NCBI GenBank assembly: GCA_021613535.1 | Contig: CP075492.1 | Location: forward strand, 19,220,001-19,284,000 | Source of the DNA: Adineta vaga | Lineage: Eukaryota; Rotifera | Length of the DNA stretch: 64,000 bases | Direction of reading: 5' to 3' | Part shown: piece after piece, positions 9,128-19,134 of the stretch | How positions within the stretch are numbered: the first letter of the stretch is position 1 | How the letters are laid out: every line of letters starts with the position of its first letter | Notes under the pieces: model-generated | Databases searched by the model: none | Told to the model about the DNA's origin: nothing | What the model saw: the letters and a program-made list of their open reading frames with translations, nothing else | Position numbers and translations under genes: made by a program

Positions 9128-11186
9128 TTGCATCGTAGATCTTGAGGATAAGTGTGGAGTATAAGAATGTGAGTTGTAAATGATATTTTCACCTACACCC
9201 ATATTCAATAATAAATAAAAACTCTATCACCTATACGACAAGAATAATATGCAGAACATTGAATGAATTGTTAAACATAAAAGAAATTAAAGATAATAAA
9301 CGATAATATTTCATCCGCATATCTAGTCTTCTTCTGTATAATTGAACGTATTCAATATCGCTATTTCATTGTTTTCTAATGGTAAAGAATTATGTTGAAT
9401 AATATTTTGTACAAGTTGTTATGTATCGTCGTTTAACATGCAAGTTGATTGATGTCGTTCCATGAAACAAAAAGAAAAAAGACAATTATACTTTGTACAA
9501 TTACTAAATTGTTTTAAACACAATCTTGTTCATGACATTCGATTGTATTAAATGACATTTGATATTCACATTCATGTGTTCGTTATGTTTCTAATATATC
9601 ATAATATCATATTACATTACAACCAAGCAGAGTACTTTAACAATGAATGGCAATATTCGATAAAAGATATTAAATTTATGATAGAAATCATTTTCTCTTT
9701 CTAATAGAAAAATGTAATATTTAGTTTTATTCGAAAATTACTCTATGTTTCTATACAGCAATATTTAAAAGAAATCAATTTGATCGAAGTAAACAAGCAA
9801 ACGATCAATTATGGACCAATTATATGTAAGTTTAAGAGAGAAAGTGATGATGTGAATAATTTTAAAAGAAGATTTTGACAAACTCAGATGTATTAACGTT
9901 TTTATGATGAATAGTTTCCTCATTACATTCGGCTTATTTTGATGATATGTAAGTGTCAACTGAAATATTACAAAAACGTGTCGCAATTTTCATAACAAGA
10001 TTTTTAACCTTTCGAATACCGGAGTCTTCAAATTGAAGACGAGATATTTTCATGCGTTCTGTCAAATCGTTCACCAGCTAAATTCGCTATAGAGAGAGAA
10101 TGATTCGCCATCGTTATTTTTCGTGTATCCAATGCAGAACAAAAAAATTTTGTCGATATTCAGGAGGTTAATAACAGGTGTATCTAGCAGATTCAAAAAT
10201 GTCTTGTACACTTATTACTTCAAAGAATCACTCTATCATACACTTTAATGATCAAATATATTTCAATTCTTAAATATTTATTTTGGAATATTGATATTTT
10301 AAGTTAATGATTTTTCTCTATCGAGTATTTATTTGTCGAAAATGAAATTATATTAGAAGAGGAAATGATCTTAATTTATTGTCCATAATTGTCTTAGAGA
10401 ATAAATATAATATCATATATTATATTCCAAATGGAAAAGAATTCATAATAAACTACACGAAATCCATAAATCTGGCAAGTGAATCTATTTCGAACATAAC
10501 TATATTTATTCAAAAATCACATTTCTAAGACGCATTTGTATCTCAATAGAAGTATTTGAAGAAAATTTTTAGGTACAACATTTACTTGAATCATTATAAT
10601 CAATATGTTAATTGATAAAAAGATTCTAGAATTACGTAAGAATAAATGCAAATGGTGTAGAACGTGTTATTTAATCTTAGTCAAATCCAGTTCAGACAAT
10701 AAGACATTTAGTTGACACAGATTTAGTACCAAATATGAAAATTAAAATTCATGATAATTCAGTTGATTTAAGTTATTTAGTTCTTTTCTATCTTAACCCA
10801 AAGGATCTCGAGATTCAATGATCGATGTTTGTAATATTTCAATTGTAAAAATAAAATTCATCTTTTAAAAATCAGAGCGTATCTTTTTCCCTGATATATC
10901 TTCATATATGATAGACAATGAATGACCCATGTGTTTTATTGTCTTAATACCTGGAAATAGTTACTTTTTTTATTTCGTTGTTTTCATATGAACACTCGTT
11001 TTTGGACATCTCAGGTAGATGTTTTTCATATTAAAAATTTTTTGAAAAGATTGATTCATTTTTGATAGCTTGTTTGTACACGCGGTCAAAAGGTTCATTT
11101 TATATCACGTCACCGTCAGCAAATAATACTATGATACATTACATTTTTATGATCGTTCAGAACAAACAAAATGTTCTTAGTTTCGA
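9128..11186. other. 2-kb AT-rich spacer
   Basis: I see no gene, RNA gene or clear transposon. A very degenerate palindrome-family trace may lie at 9140-9205 (GTGTGGAG...CACCTACACCC), and a short palindrome GTCTTCAAATTGAAGAC lies at about 10028-10044. The rest is simple AT-rich sequence with short runs of open frame. Confidence 0.45.
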
Positions 11187-11231
11187 TTGAGGATGTGAGT
11201 GTGAAAGAAGAGAAGATACCCACAACCTCAG
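11187..11231. repeat. Telomere-like palindrome, degenerate
   Basis: TTGAGGATGTGAGTGTG, a loop of AAAGAAGAGAAGATA (reverse complement of the family loop), then CCCACAACCTCA. Confidence 0.7.
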
Positions 11232-11415
11232 AAAATCAAGTTATTCGATTTTTACAAGCTTCTTTTCATTCAAATAGTACAGTCAAATGAAATGAATTTA
11301 ATAATATTAAAAAGAAATTTTGTCAATACATTCAAGAATTTAAAGCACAAATTATTTGATTTATAGAATTAATATTAAAGAATAGTACGACAACATGAAT
11401 AACAAACAGTTTTAC

Positions 11416-12370
11416 CTCCAAATAACCACGCAACAATTGACTGGATAATCATTTTCATAAATCGCTTGTTGACCTTTCAATGTTAAATATTGACAAAATC
11501 GAAATATATTTCCTAGAAAAATCAATTGAATAATTAATAGAAATTACTTAAATCTAAATTATTATTTCGTTTATTAATATAATTATCACCCATAGTATAT
11601 GTTATTTCTTCAAAATTCATTCTTTCAATAATATATTCTAAACGTCTCATTACATTATTTTTATTTACTACTTTTCTTAAATGTTTATTATTATAATGAT
11701 TTTCAATACTCATTTTTAAATCAATATCGGGTGTTGTTTCAATAATTGAATTAAAAACATTTGATATACATGATTGTTTTGACCAGAAAAGTGTTCGTGC
11801 TCCTTTACCAATTCTTCTTTCTGGTAGATATGAATTTTGACAAAATCATTTTGATTTATGTGTATTCCATTTTACTACTAATGTTGTTGAACGAAGAAAA
11901 CTACCTAAACCTTTACAAGGAGAACAATGTACTTTACCAGCACCATGACATTTACTACAGTATCGTGTATCAACACTAATAAAACAAAAATAGATATTTA
12001 TTATAAGATACAGAATCATTTTTCATACTCTATCATACCACGTCCTCTACATGAACTATTTGTACAGGTAATAAAACATTTTTCTCGACAATTTGAACAT
12101 CTAGTAAGGTAATTACCCTATCAGGTAAGTTTCGCTTTCGTTTTGATGTTTTATCTGTCGATGGTAAATCAAAGTGGTAATCCCACATATTAGGCCATCC
12201 CTTTCGCCGTCAAACAATATTTCTTTCTTCTAAAAGTATTTTCATATGACATAGATCATTTCAGCTTCAGATAGTGGTGCATCATAGTAACAGAACTTTG
12301 AATCAACATATTCTTTGAAATCAGCTAAATGTCTTGGTAATATTTTCGTTGATTTGAATGTCAATGTCTG
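11416..12370 (-). pseudogene. SSUH2-like Cys-rich protein, decayed
   Basis: Minus-strand pieces give CSNCREKCFITCTNSSCRGR and, after a short intron-like gap, RYCSKCHGAGKVHCSPCKGL. These are CxxCxGxG-type zinc-finger repeats like those of SSUH2-like proteins. An upstream piece (NMWDYHFDLPSTDKT) and a more N-terminal piece (DFKEYVDSKFCYYDAPLSEA) fit the same family. A downstream exon ends with YENDYPVNCC before a GGAG|GTAAAA donor. The frame is broken by a TGA after WNTHKSK (about 11840), by another stop after EAEM-IYVI, and by frame changes. The 5' end is cut by a piggyBac-like MITE at 12371. SSUH2 homologues are poorly characterised; no function is claimed. Confidence 0.6.
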
Positions 12371-12460
12371 TTAACCCTTTCCGGCCGGCTATTTGGAAAA
12401 TGCCGTACCCCCCTACGGCAAAATGTATCCATATGGATACACGCGGCTGGAAAGGGTTAA
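12371..12460. mobile_element. piggyBac-like MITE flanked by TTAA
   Basis: TTAA (12371-12374) and TTAA (12457-12460) flank an 82-bp unit starting CCCTTTCCGGCCG and ending CGGCTGGAAAGGG. The ends are inverted and resemble piggyBac ends, and TTAA is that superfamily's target duplication. Inside are two more perfect hairpins, TGCCGTA...TACGGCA and TGTATCCATATGGATACA, so the whole unit folds on itself several times. It has no coding capacity. Confidence 0.8.
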
Positions 12461-12836
12461 TAAAATTAAATTTCCTCTTGAAAAATATGTAAGAATTCTG
12501 TTTGTATAGATCGAAAGAAAAAGAAATCAGTATAATACATTGACTTTCCTATTTTCGAAAAGATATAATAAATAAATATTTTTCTATTTGTGTTACTATC
12601 ACCTTAACAACGCGATCTTTCTCATTTCATAACACATATAAACTCAATTTAAATGTTCATTAAATAAGTTTTGTGATGATTTTATCTACGTCATAGGAAA
12701 TACTTGTTATTCTTTTTGAAAAAGAAACAAAAAACTAATTTATTTGAATAATTACAATGTTTCTCAAGCATTTTCTCCTTTAAAGTTCATTTAAATCAAT
12801 ATAAAACAATAGAAAGATTTCTATTTCTCAATATCA
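12461..12836. other. Spacer upstream of the mucin-like gene
   Basis: AT-rich, with no coding frame supported. It probably holds the promoter of the following gene and perhaps lost 5' exons of the SSUH2-like pseudogene, which I could not identify. Confidence 0.4.
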
Positions 12837-15453
12837 ATGAAGAATATTACAAAAATTGCTTTAATCTTAGTAGTGATTGGTATTATATCAGTAATAGCAA
12901 TTGCTACTGGATTATCCATTCATTTCAAAGGAAAATCTGATTCATCAGTTATATCATCAAGTAAGAATTCTTTTTTTTTCAATAAATTCATTTTAACATT
13001 TTTTATTAGATGAAACAACGACAACAACAACAATAATACAAGAAAGTTCATCATTAGGAGGTAAATTAATAAATATTTATCAACATTTCACTTTCATTTT
13101 TATTCAAGGTGTTTCAACAAATCAAAATACAACTACGACAGTTTATAATTCAAGTAGTACTACTGTTAGCAATTCTTTAGCAAGTACCACTAGTCTTACA
13201 AATGTTCCAACTAGCAGTACTCGTATTACTAATGGTGTAGCAAATAGTACTACTGTTACCAGTATTGCAACAGCAACAAATAATAATACAAGTACAAGTC
13301 AAACTAGAACAAATAATCTAACAGGTTTGTTTATTTTAATATATTTTCTAAATAAAAGATATGATTAATTTTCTAATATTAGGTTGTCAACAAAGTTTTG
13401 GCGTTTTTTTCAAAAATTTTATTTTTGTTTTTTCACTTCAAAAGTACAACTAGTTTTCAGATATATATTTACCATTACTATCTACCACTTGTTGCCAACG
13501 CTCTGGCAGAGACATGATCCCGCGCTCGTAGAAGTCCTGGGATTTTTCATCAAAGAACTTGACAAGCTCCGTTTTGACATCGCTTTCGTCGTCGAACTTT
13601 TTATCACGTAAATCATTCGAAAGAGATCGAAACAAATGGTAGTCTGTTGGAGCCAAGTCAGGGGAATAAGGTGGATGAGGAATGGTAATCCAGCCGAGCT
13701 TCAATAATTTTTCACGGGTCGACTTTGCTACATGTGGTCTAGCGTTGTCATGTAAAAAATAAACTCGATCCTGCTTTCCCTTGAGCTTTTCTGCAACCCG
13801 ATCCAATTGTTGACAGTACAGATCAGCAGTGATGGTGTAACCATTTGGTAGAACTTCCCAGTGGATAACTCCTTTGATACCCCACCAGACGCTCAGCATC
13901 AATTTCTTGGGATGGAGATCAGCCTTCGGTGTTGCTACGCCGGTTTGACCAGCGCTCAGCCACTGACGTCGACGCGTGTAGTTAACATACAACACCCACT
14001 TCTCATCACCAGTAATCAGATTGGATAACCATTGGTAGTTGCGGTGAGATGTGATTAAATCCATACATGCATCAACTCTCTGTTGCAGCTGATGTGCCGA
14101 TAATTCATGAGGTATCCATACCTTATATTTCCAGGTCTTGCCTAATTCGTTCAGATGTTTTTCCACCGTAGTATGAGAGCACCCGAGCTGCTCTGCTAAA
14201 CACCGTAAAGTCAGTCGAGGATCTTCTTCGTTAAGCTGCTTTAAAAAGTCCACATCCACTTCCATTGGTCTACCAGATCGAGGTAAGTCGTCGAGTTCTA
14301 AATCGCCATTCTTGAAATGATTGAACCAACGTTGCGCGGTACGAGTGGAGACTAGACCCTGACCCATCGTGCCGCATATGTTGCTGGCTGCTTCCGTTGC
14401 TTTGTGCCCCAAACGAAATTCATGAAGTAAAAGCACTCGAACCTCTCTATGAGAAAGATTCATCTTTGACTCGACATCAACGTCCATATCAACGATTTTT
14501 TTTATCATTCAAAAGACATTCATGTCCTATATATATACCCTTAGTATGGAAACTTCTAGAACTTTCTTGGTTGTTCTACAAGATTTTAGAAAAAAACGAC
14601 AGAACTTTGTTGACAACCTAATAGTAGTAACTCGAATATTATCATCAATATCAATAATTGATCAAGCATATTGTCGTAAAGATACATGTTGGCCATCACT
14701 CTATTATTTTGAAGCATATGAAATGATTGTAAATATAACTGATTATTATACAATAAAAACTGATGGTACTTTAGATACATATGGTTATTTATATAATAAT
14801 ACATTTAATCCATTTATTCGTTCATTAAATTTAATACAAGAAGATGATAATAATGGTACTAATAATCAATTTATGCTTAATATGATATTTCAATCATCAA
14901 TTAAATATATTATTGTAGTAACAACATTTACTGCAGATACAGTTGCACCTTATATGCTTATTATTACTGGTCCTACATCAGTTCAACTTACTCAAATAAT
15001 TGGAGCAGGTAAAACAAATGAAATTTCTATAATGGAAATCATATTTTTTTTAATAAAAAAGGTTTACAATCTCAACAAATAATTTATTCATCTTCTTTAA
15101 CACGTAATAGTTTATCATATTGTCAATTTCGAAATTGTTCTCTTAATACAATTTATTATTATATGTCATTTCGTATAAATGTAAGTATGAATTCTACATA
15201 TCTAATATCATCTAATAGTGATATTGATACTGTTGGATATATTTATAAAAATTCATTTAATTCATCTAATCCATATGAAAATCTTTTAACATATGATGAT
15301 GAAAGTGCTGGTTATCATCAATTTGCTTTATATTTAATGATTAATCCTTTATCAAATTATATATTAGTTCTAACAACATATGCTCATAATCAAACAGACT
15401 CATATTCACTTTTAGTTGATAAAGCAGATTCTATTAATTTAACTCCAATATAA
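12837..15453 (+). CDS. Mucin-like membrane protein with two repeated domains
   Basis: Five exons join cleanly in phase: 12837-12960, 13010-13060, 13109-13324, 14625-15008 and 15062-15453, giving 388 residues. The N-terminus has one hydrophobic anchor (ALILVVIGIISVIAIATGLS). About 100 Ser/Thr/Asn-rich residues follow (stalk, likely glycosylated). Then come two copies of a domain of about 110 residues: the first starts YCRKDTCWPSLYYFEAYEM, the second YCQFRNCSLNTIYYYMSF. Each contains DTYGYLYNNTFNP or DTVGYIYKNSFNS, then a DD...G..QF motif and a beta-rich end. I recall the same domain in other bdelloid surface proteins; its function is unknown. Intron 3 (13325-14624) contains a complete mariner inserted just upstream of the original acceptor. 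The AATAG acceptor survives, so the gene may still be spliced correctly. Confidence 0.75.
13382..14618 (-). mobile_element. Complete mariner transposon, TA duplication
   Basis: 1,237 bp bounded by TA on both sides (13380-13381 and 14619-14620). The ends are inverted repeats starting GGTTGTCAACAAAGTT and matching at about 30 of the first 33 positions. It carries one intact transposase frame on the minus strand. It sits in intron 3 of the mucin-like gene, antisense to it. Intact ends and frame suggest a recent insertion. Mariner elements of bdelloids have been described before (Bmar-type), and this is probably one of them. Confidence 0.92.
13450..14508 (-). CDS. Mariner transposase, intact DD34D
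   Basis: 352 codons without a break. The N-terminal half has two helix-turn-helix regions (about residues 20-65, with HEFRLGHKATEAA, and 90-120, with LAEQLGCSHTTVEKHLNELG) that bind the terminal repeats. The catalytic part has the mariner signature: Asp in TGDEKW, Asp in HDNARPH, and Asp in SPDLAPTDYHLF. Exactly 34 residues lie between the second and third, the DD34D spacing. It cuts and pastes the element at TA sites. Start: three Met codons occur within the first 16 residues (MIKKIVDMDVDVESKM); the first gives the annotated length, close to the family norm of about 345. Confidence 0.93.
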   Translation of the reverse strand: MIKKIVDMDVDVESKMNLSHREVRVLLLHEFRLGHKATEAASNICGTMGQGLVSTRTAQRWFNHFKNGDLELDDLPRSGRPMEVDVDFLKQLNEEDPRLTLRCLAEQLGCSHTTVEKHLNELGKTWKYKVWIPHELSAHQLQQRVDACMDLITSHRNYQWLSNLITGDEKWVLYVNYTRRRQWLSAGQTGVATPKADLHPKKLMLSVWWGIKGVIHWEVLPNGYTITADLYCQQLDRVAEKLKGKQDRVYFLHDNARPHVAKSTREKLLKLGWITIPHPPYSPDLAPTDYHLFRSLSNDLRDKKFDDESDVKTELVKFFDEKSQDFYERGIMSLPERWQQVVDSNGKYISEN

Positions 15454-15682
15454 AAAAAAACATTTTTTTTTTGTTTTCTTTCATTGAATTAAATCATTTC
15501 CGTTTTCAATCATTATAACAATGAAATCTTTTTTTATGCTTCTTGAAAATAAAAGAGTATAGTCGAAAATAATTTCCTATATCATCAACGTTGAATTTAA
15601 TAGAGAATTTATTACAAAAGAATGATTTGGAAAATAATTAAAGTTTTTTTTTCAATTATTTTGTTGATATGAATGAATACAC

Positions 15683-15873
15683 TCTAAAAAAATAGGAGTT
15701 TTACGGAACCTGTATCCAGTGGAAGATCCTTTGAGGTTTCGTAACGAATTACTGAACCAAAAAACGTTCGATTGAATCTTCATCGATCTTTTTTTAGTTG
15801 GGCAAATCGATACGAAACCTCAAAGGATCTTCCCTAGGATACAGGTTCGGTAAAACTCCTATTTTTTTTTAGA
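15683..15873. mobile_element. MITE with about 60-bp inverted arms
   Basis: The left arm (TCTAAAAAAATAGGAGTTTT, continuing to TTTGAGGTTTCGTA at 15743) is nearly perfectly complementary to the right arm (TACGAAACCTCAAAGGATC, continuing to 15873). The arms are about 60 bp and the centre about 65 bp. It has no coding capacity. The length, long terminal inversions and A/T-rich ends fit a non-autonomous DNA transposon. I could not define a target duplication with certainty. Confidence 0.75.
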
Positions 15874-16276
15874 ATATACCTATACCAATAGTATTTATGG
15901 TGTTGGAAGTATTGGTATTGTTACATCCGTACTCAAAATATTGTTGATTATAATGAACAAAAAATAATTCATAATGATAAAATTTCTTAAAATAAATAAT
16001 ATTTATCTTTCTTTTTTTTTTCTAAATTGTTAAATATGTAGAAATAAATAATTATAGAAAGTCTTTTCCAACTGTCTTCTTTTTCTAACACAATAAATTC
16101 TCGTTATATTCGACTAAAAAATATATATATTGACCGAGAAAGAAAGATAGTTCAATCTTTATAGGTTATGCAAATTGGACTATCATTCCCTTTGTTTCTG
16201 TGTGTATTTAAATGAATAAGCGAATGATTATTTCATATTATAAATAAAAATGACATGAACAACAAAATCATCTTCA
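15874..16276. other. Spacer
   Basis: AT-rich sequence between the MITE and the small membrane-protein remnant; nothing else seen. Confidence 0.4.
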
Positions 16277-16517
16277 ATGAAAATAATAAGATGCTTTTGT
16301 TTTCTTATATTTATGTTATATTGATCCAACAAATATACAACGACGACCATTAAAATTAAAACCATTTGTTAATCGACTTAATTCTGATTTAATCTTTTAC
16401 GTTTATCTTCCTTTTTTTATAATCATTATAACACTTATTGGTTCAATTATTCTTGTTATTACTCAATGTTTTCAGACAATTTCTTCAATTGAATCACAAA
16501 TTTCACATCCTGCATAA
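16277..16517 (+). pseudogene. Small membrane protein remnant
   Basis: ATG at 16277 begins MKIIRCFCFLIFMLY, a signal-like segment that meets a TGA. In another frame the sequence continues with DPTNIQRRPLKLKPFVNRLN and a strong membrane span (FYVYLPFFIIIITLIGSIIL), ending SQISHPA and a stop. The two parts look like one small secreted or membrane protein broken by a frameshift, or two exons whose junction I cannot define. Confidence 0.35.
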
Positions 16518-16967
16518 ATACATGCCGTTCTACTATACAATATAAAAGACATTTATTTTTCGTTGTTTATTCATATTTGAAAAAAAAAACTTTCTTCTAT
16601 CTTTTTCGATATAACTAATTGTGATCAATAGAACTAGTGGTACAAACCATACCGCTATAAGACAAATATGAATATCAGATTCAGAGTTAGAACCGAACGA
16701 GTTCTTTTTTTCTTCATCCAATCGGTTCATTTTTAACGCCAAATATCAGAAAAAAATCATCCATATTATACAATATATCTTGTTTACTAAGGTAACAACA
16801 TAAATTGAAAAAATATTTTGATGATGTTTTTCTGTTGTTGTTATTGTTCATATGATAACAAAGATAAAAGTAAATTTTAAATAAATGATAACAAAATAGA
16901 GTTTCAGTGAATTTAAGAAGAAAAAATTTAACATTGAAATATTTCTACGATAAATATAAGTTGTTCT
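16518..16967. other. Spacer with one doubtful small frame
   Basis: A minus-strand frame of 69 codons (16742-16533) contains one hydrophobic span (IAVWFVPLVLLITISYI) and polar ends. It may be a small membrane protein, but nothing confirms it. The rest is AT-rich upstream sequence of the next gene. Confidence 0.3.
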
Positions 16968-17618
16968 ATGGATGAAGATACAATATTTATTAATTTACTA
17001 ATAGATGAACAAATCTTAGGTAAATTTCGACATAGTGAATGTTGTAATTCAATACAAACAATATGTATTTTAACTAATCATCGTTTATTAATTCGTTGGA
17101 AACAAACATTATGTTGTTGTTTTCATCAATCATTTTATTCATCAATTTCTTTAAAATCAATTGATCGTATTGATGAAACAAGCCCAAATCGTTATTATTT
17201 TATTTGTTCTTTAATAATTTTAATAATTAGTATTATTTCAATTATTCTTGGAAGTATTTATAGTCGAGTTAACGATTTCATTGCAAAATATACAGGTTAT
17301 GGAATACTGATTGCTGGTATTCCTCTTCTTAATATTAGTTTAATAATTGCAATTTGGTTATTTAGTATTTTACGAAAAAAATATGTTACTATTCATCATA
17401 CATCGAATAAAGTTAACTTAAAATTTAAAAAATCTGTAGCAAGAGATTTAGAAATGAAATTAAGTGAAGCGATTTATATGACGAAATTAGAAAATAATAA
17501 TCAAATTTCATCAATTACACAACCAATTATGAAGAATTATAATTCACCACCTATAATGAAATATTCAGCTTTTAATCAATCTTCATATATTTATGAAGAA
17601 ACATCACAAGGATTTTAA
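16968..17618 (+). CDS. Two-TM protein with PH-like N-terminal part
   Basis: 216 intronless codons starting MDEDTIFINLLIDEQILG. Residues 1-75 (ILTNHRLLIRWKQ, then SSISLKSIDRIDE) have the alternation of the bacterial-PH/GRAM-like fold, where the NHRL segment precedes a basic strand. Two membrane spans follow at about 83-104 and 115-140, then a charged cytoplasmic tail ending SSYIYEETSQGF. Small proteins of this layout are common in protists and rotifers, and the role is unknown. A half palindrome of the telomere-like family lies 72 bases after the stop. Confidence 0.75.
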   Translation: MDEDTIFINLLIDEQILGKFRHSECCNSIQTICILTNHRLLIRWKQTLCCCFHQSFYSSISLKSIDRIDETSPNRYYFICSLIILIISIISIILGSIYSRVNDFIAKYTGYGILIAGIPLLNISLIIAIWLFSILRKKYVTIHHTSNKVNLKFKKSVARDLEMKLSEAIYMTKLENNNQISSITQPIMKNYNSPPIMKYSAFNQSSYIYEETSQGF

Positions 17619-17689
17619 AAAAACAATTATTTTACCTTTTCTTTTCTTTTCTTTTTTTTATTGAATAAAGAAACACAAACTATCGTAAA

Positions 17690-17711
17690 ATCTTGAGAGT
17701 GTGGGTGATCT
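17690..17711. repeat. Half copy of the telomere-like palindrome
   Basis: ATCTTGAGAGTGTGGGTGAT is a left arm with no matching right arm nearby. It lies shortly after the stop of the two-TM gene. Confidence 0.6.
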
Positions 17712-18177
17712 CTTTATACCTTTATCGATATTCTTAATAACTAAAGATTTAATGCAAAAGTATATCAAGCCCCATACTGTCTGTATGACAACTTTGAGAA
17801 TAATATGACTACACAAAGGCTTAATCTGTATATTTTTTATCGTGGATTAATTTGTATATCTAAACAATTGATTAATCAATACTTATATCTACATGTTCTT
17901 CAGTTTTTCGTCCTTCGGAACAGAATCAATAATTTCTTTTTCTCCTGTGCGAATAGGGGAAAAAGTAAGAATGAAAAAACTATTACCTGCATAAAAAGCC
18001 ATAAATAACACTTGAAGGCATTTTAATAGGTCAGACAAAATAATGTTGTTTTTTCTTATTTCAATAGAAAATCTATGCATTTCATTTCCGTTTTTTCTTC
18101 ATTCATTATATCAAAAATAGTTTCGTTGTTTGTAAAAATTGAGTATTTCATTCCTTATCTTTCCATTCAGATAGGTT
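17712..18177. other. Spacer
   Basis: Overlapping short frames on both strands without recognisable content. It leads into the signal-peptide exon of the broken kelch gene. Confidence 0.35.
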
Positions 18178-18697
18178 TTGCAAAAACTATTTCATATCAT
18201 TTTACTTTATTTTATAATTCAAATTATTTGTTTAGCTCAAAACTACACAATCTTCAATTCGGCATTTAATTCGGTATCAAATTGTTCTTCACAAAAATAT
18301 ACGACCTTCTATAATGTCTGTGGGATTTGTCCTTCATCAGCCGCGCTTTGTTTTGCTTATCGTACAATAGATAACAAAACTTATTATGCTCCTGGTATTC
18401 TTTGTTCAGAATTGAAAGTATAGTACTGATAACGTAACTATTGCACGAGCTGGTCCCGCGTCATGTTTGCTAAGAAATGGAAAAGTATTATTAATTAGCG
18501 AATATATAAATACTGCTGAATTATATGATCCATCGACAGGAATCTGGATATTAATTGAAAATATGGCGAATGCACGCAAGTATCAAGGAATATTTCTGTT
18601 ATCTAATGGAGAAGTGCTTGTGGTTGGTGGATAAAGTATTGGTAATAGTGCCGAATTATGTTACTATTCTGAAAGAAATCCACCAGTATTTATTTGA
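18178..18697 (+). pseudogene. Kelch-type protein remnant with signal peptide
   Basis: ATG at 18178 gives a signal peptide (MQKLFHIILLYFIIQIICLA) and a Cys-containing N-terminal region (VCGICPSSAALCF) ending at a TAG at 18421-18423. Directly after, in another frame, come two kelch units: SCLLRNGKVLLISEYINTAE-LYDPSTGIW and ANARKYQGIFLLSNGEVLVV. A TAA follows the GG of the second unit, and then a last in-frame trace (SIGNSAELCYYSERNPP) to a TGA. So at least one frameshift and one nonsense codon break a secreted kelch/galactose-oxidase-like propeller gene. The complete relatives are at 34765-35835 and 60732-62193. Confidence 0.7.
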
Positions 18698-18727
18698 TTC
18701 TTGACAATATCAATCAATTTGAAAAAC

Positions 18728-18789
18728 CTTGAAAGTGAGAGTAGATGTGAGTGTTGGTAAAGAAGAATATTCTCGTCCACACTCTCAAA
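18728..18789. repeat. Telomere-like palindrome, degenerate
   Basis: CTTGAAAGTGAGAGTAGATG on the left, CGTCCACACTCTCAAAT on the right, loop AAAGAAGAATATTCT. It lies 30 bases beyond the kelch remnant. Confidence 0.6.
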
Positions 18790-19134
18790 TTTATCTTTGC
18801 ATTTGATTAATTCGAATAAAATTTGATCATTTTTAAGATATAAGCTATGTGATGAGTCATCTCATAAATGACGAAACTGGTCCTGGTAGCTTGTCTTTCA
18901 TCCTCATCTCTCATCTACAGCACTTTTGCCGTTGATAACTAATGGAAATTGATTCGTATATCATCTTGCGATAGGAATATGCCAGAGATAAAGTTCGTCA
19001 TTTCTTATCAGTTATTTTTTTCGTTTTTTTTCCTTTGAGTCATTTCACAAGACGATTACAGAATTTCAGTCTTTAAATAGCAAAATTCTATTTTCATTTA
19101 TCCACTCTTTTGTCTGTCAAAACAAGAATTACCA
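18790..19134. other. Spacer upstream of the VWA gene
   Basis: No coding frame supported. It is the probable promoter region of the following gene, with T-rich tracts at 19015-19035. Confidence 0.4.

Noticed and set aside
9128-11186. Possible RNA genes in the AT-rich spacer
   Set aside because: No tRNA, rRNA or snRNA signature could be read by eye.
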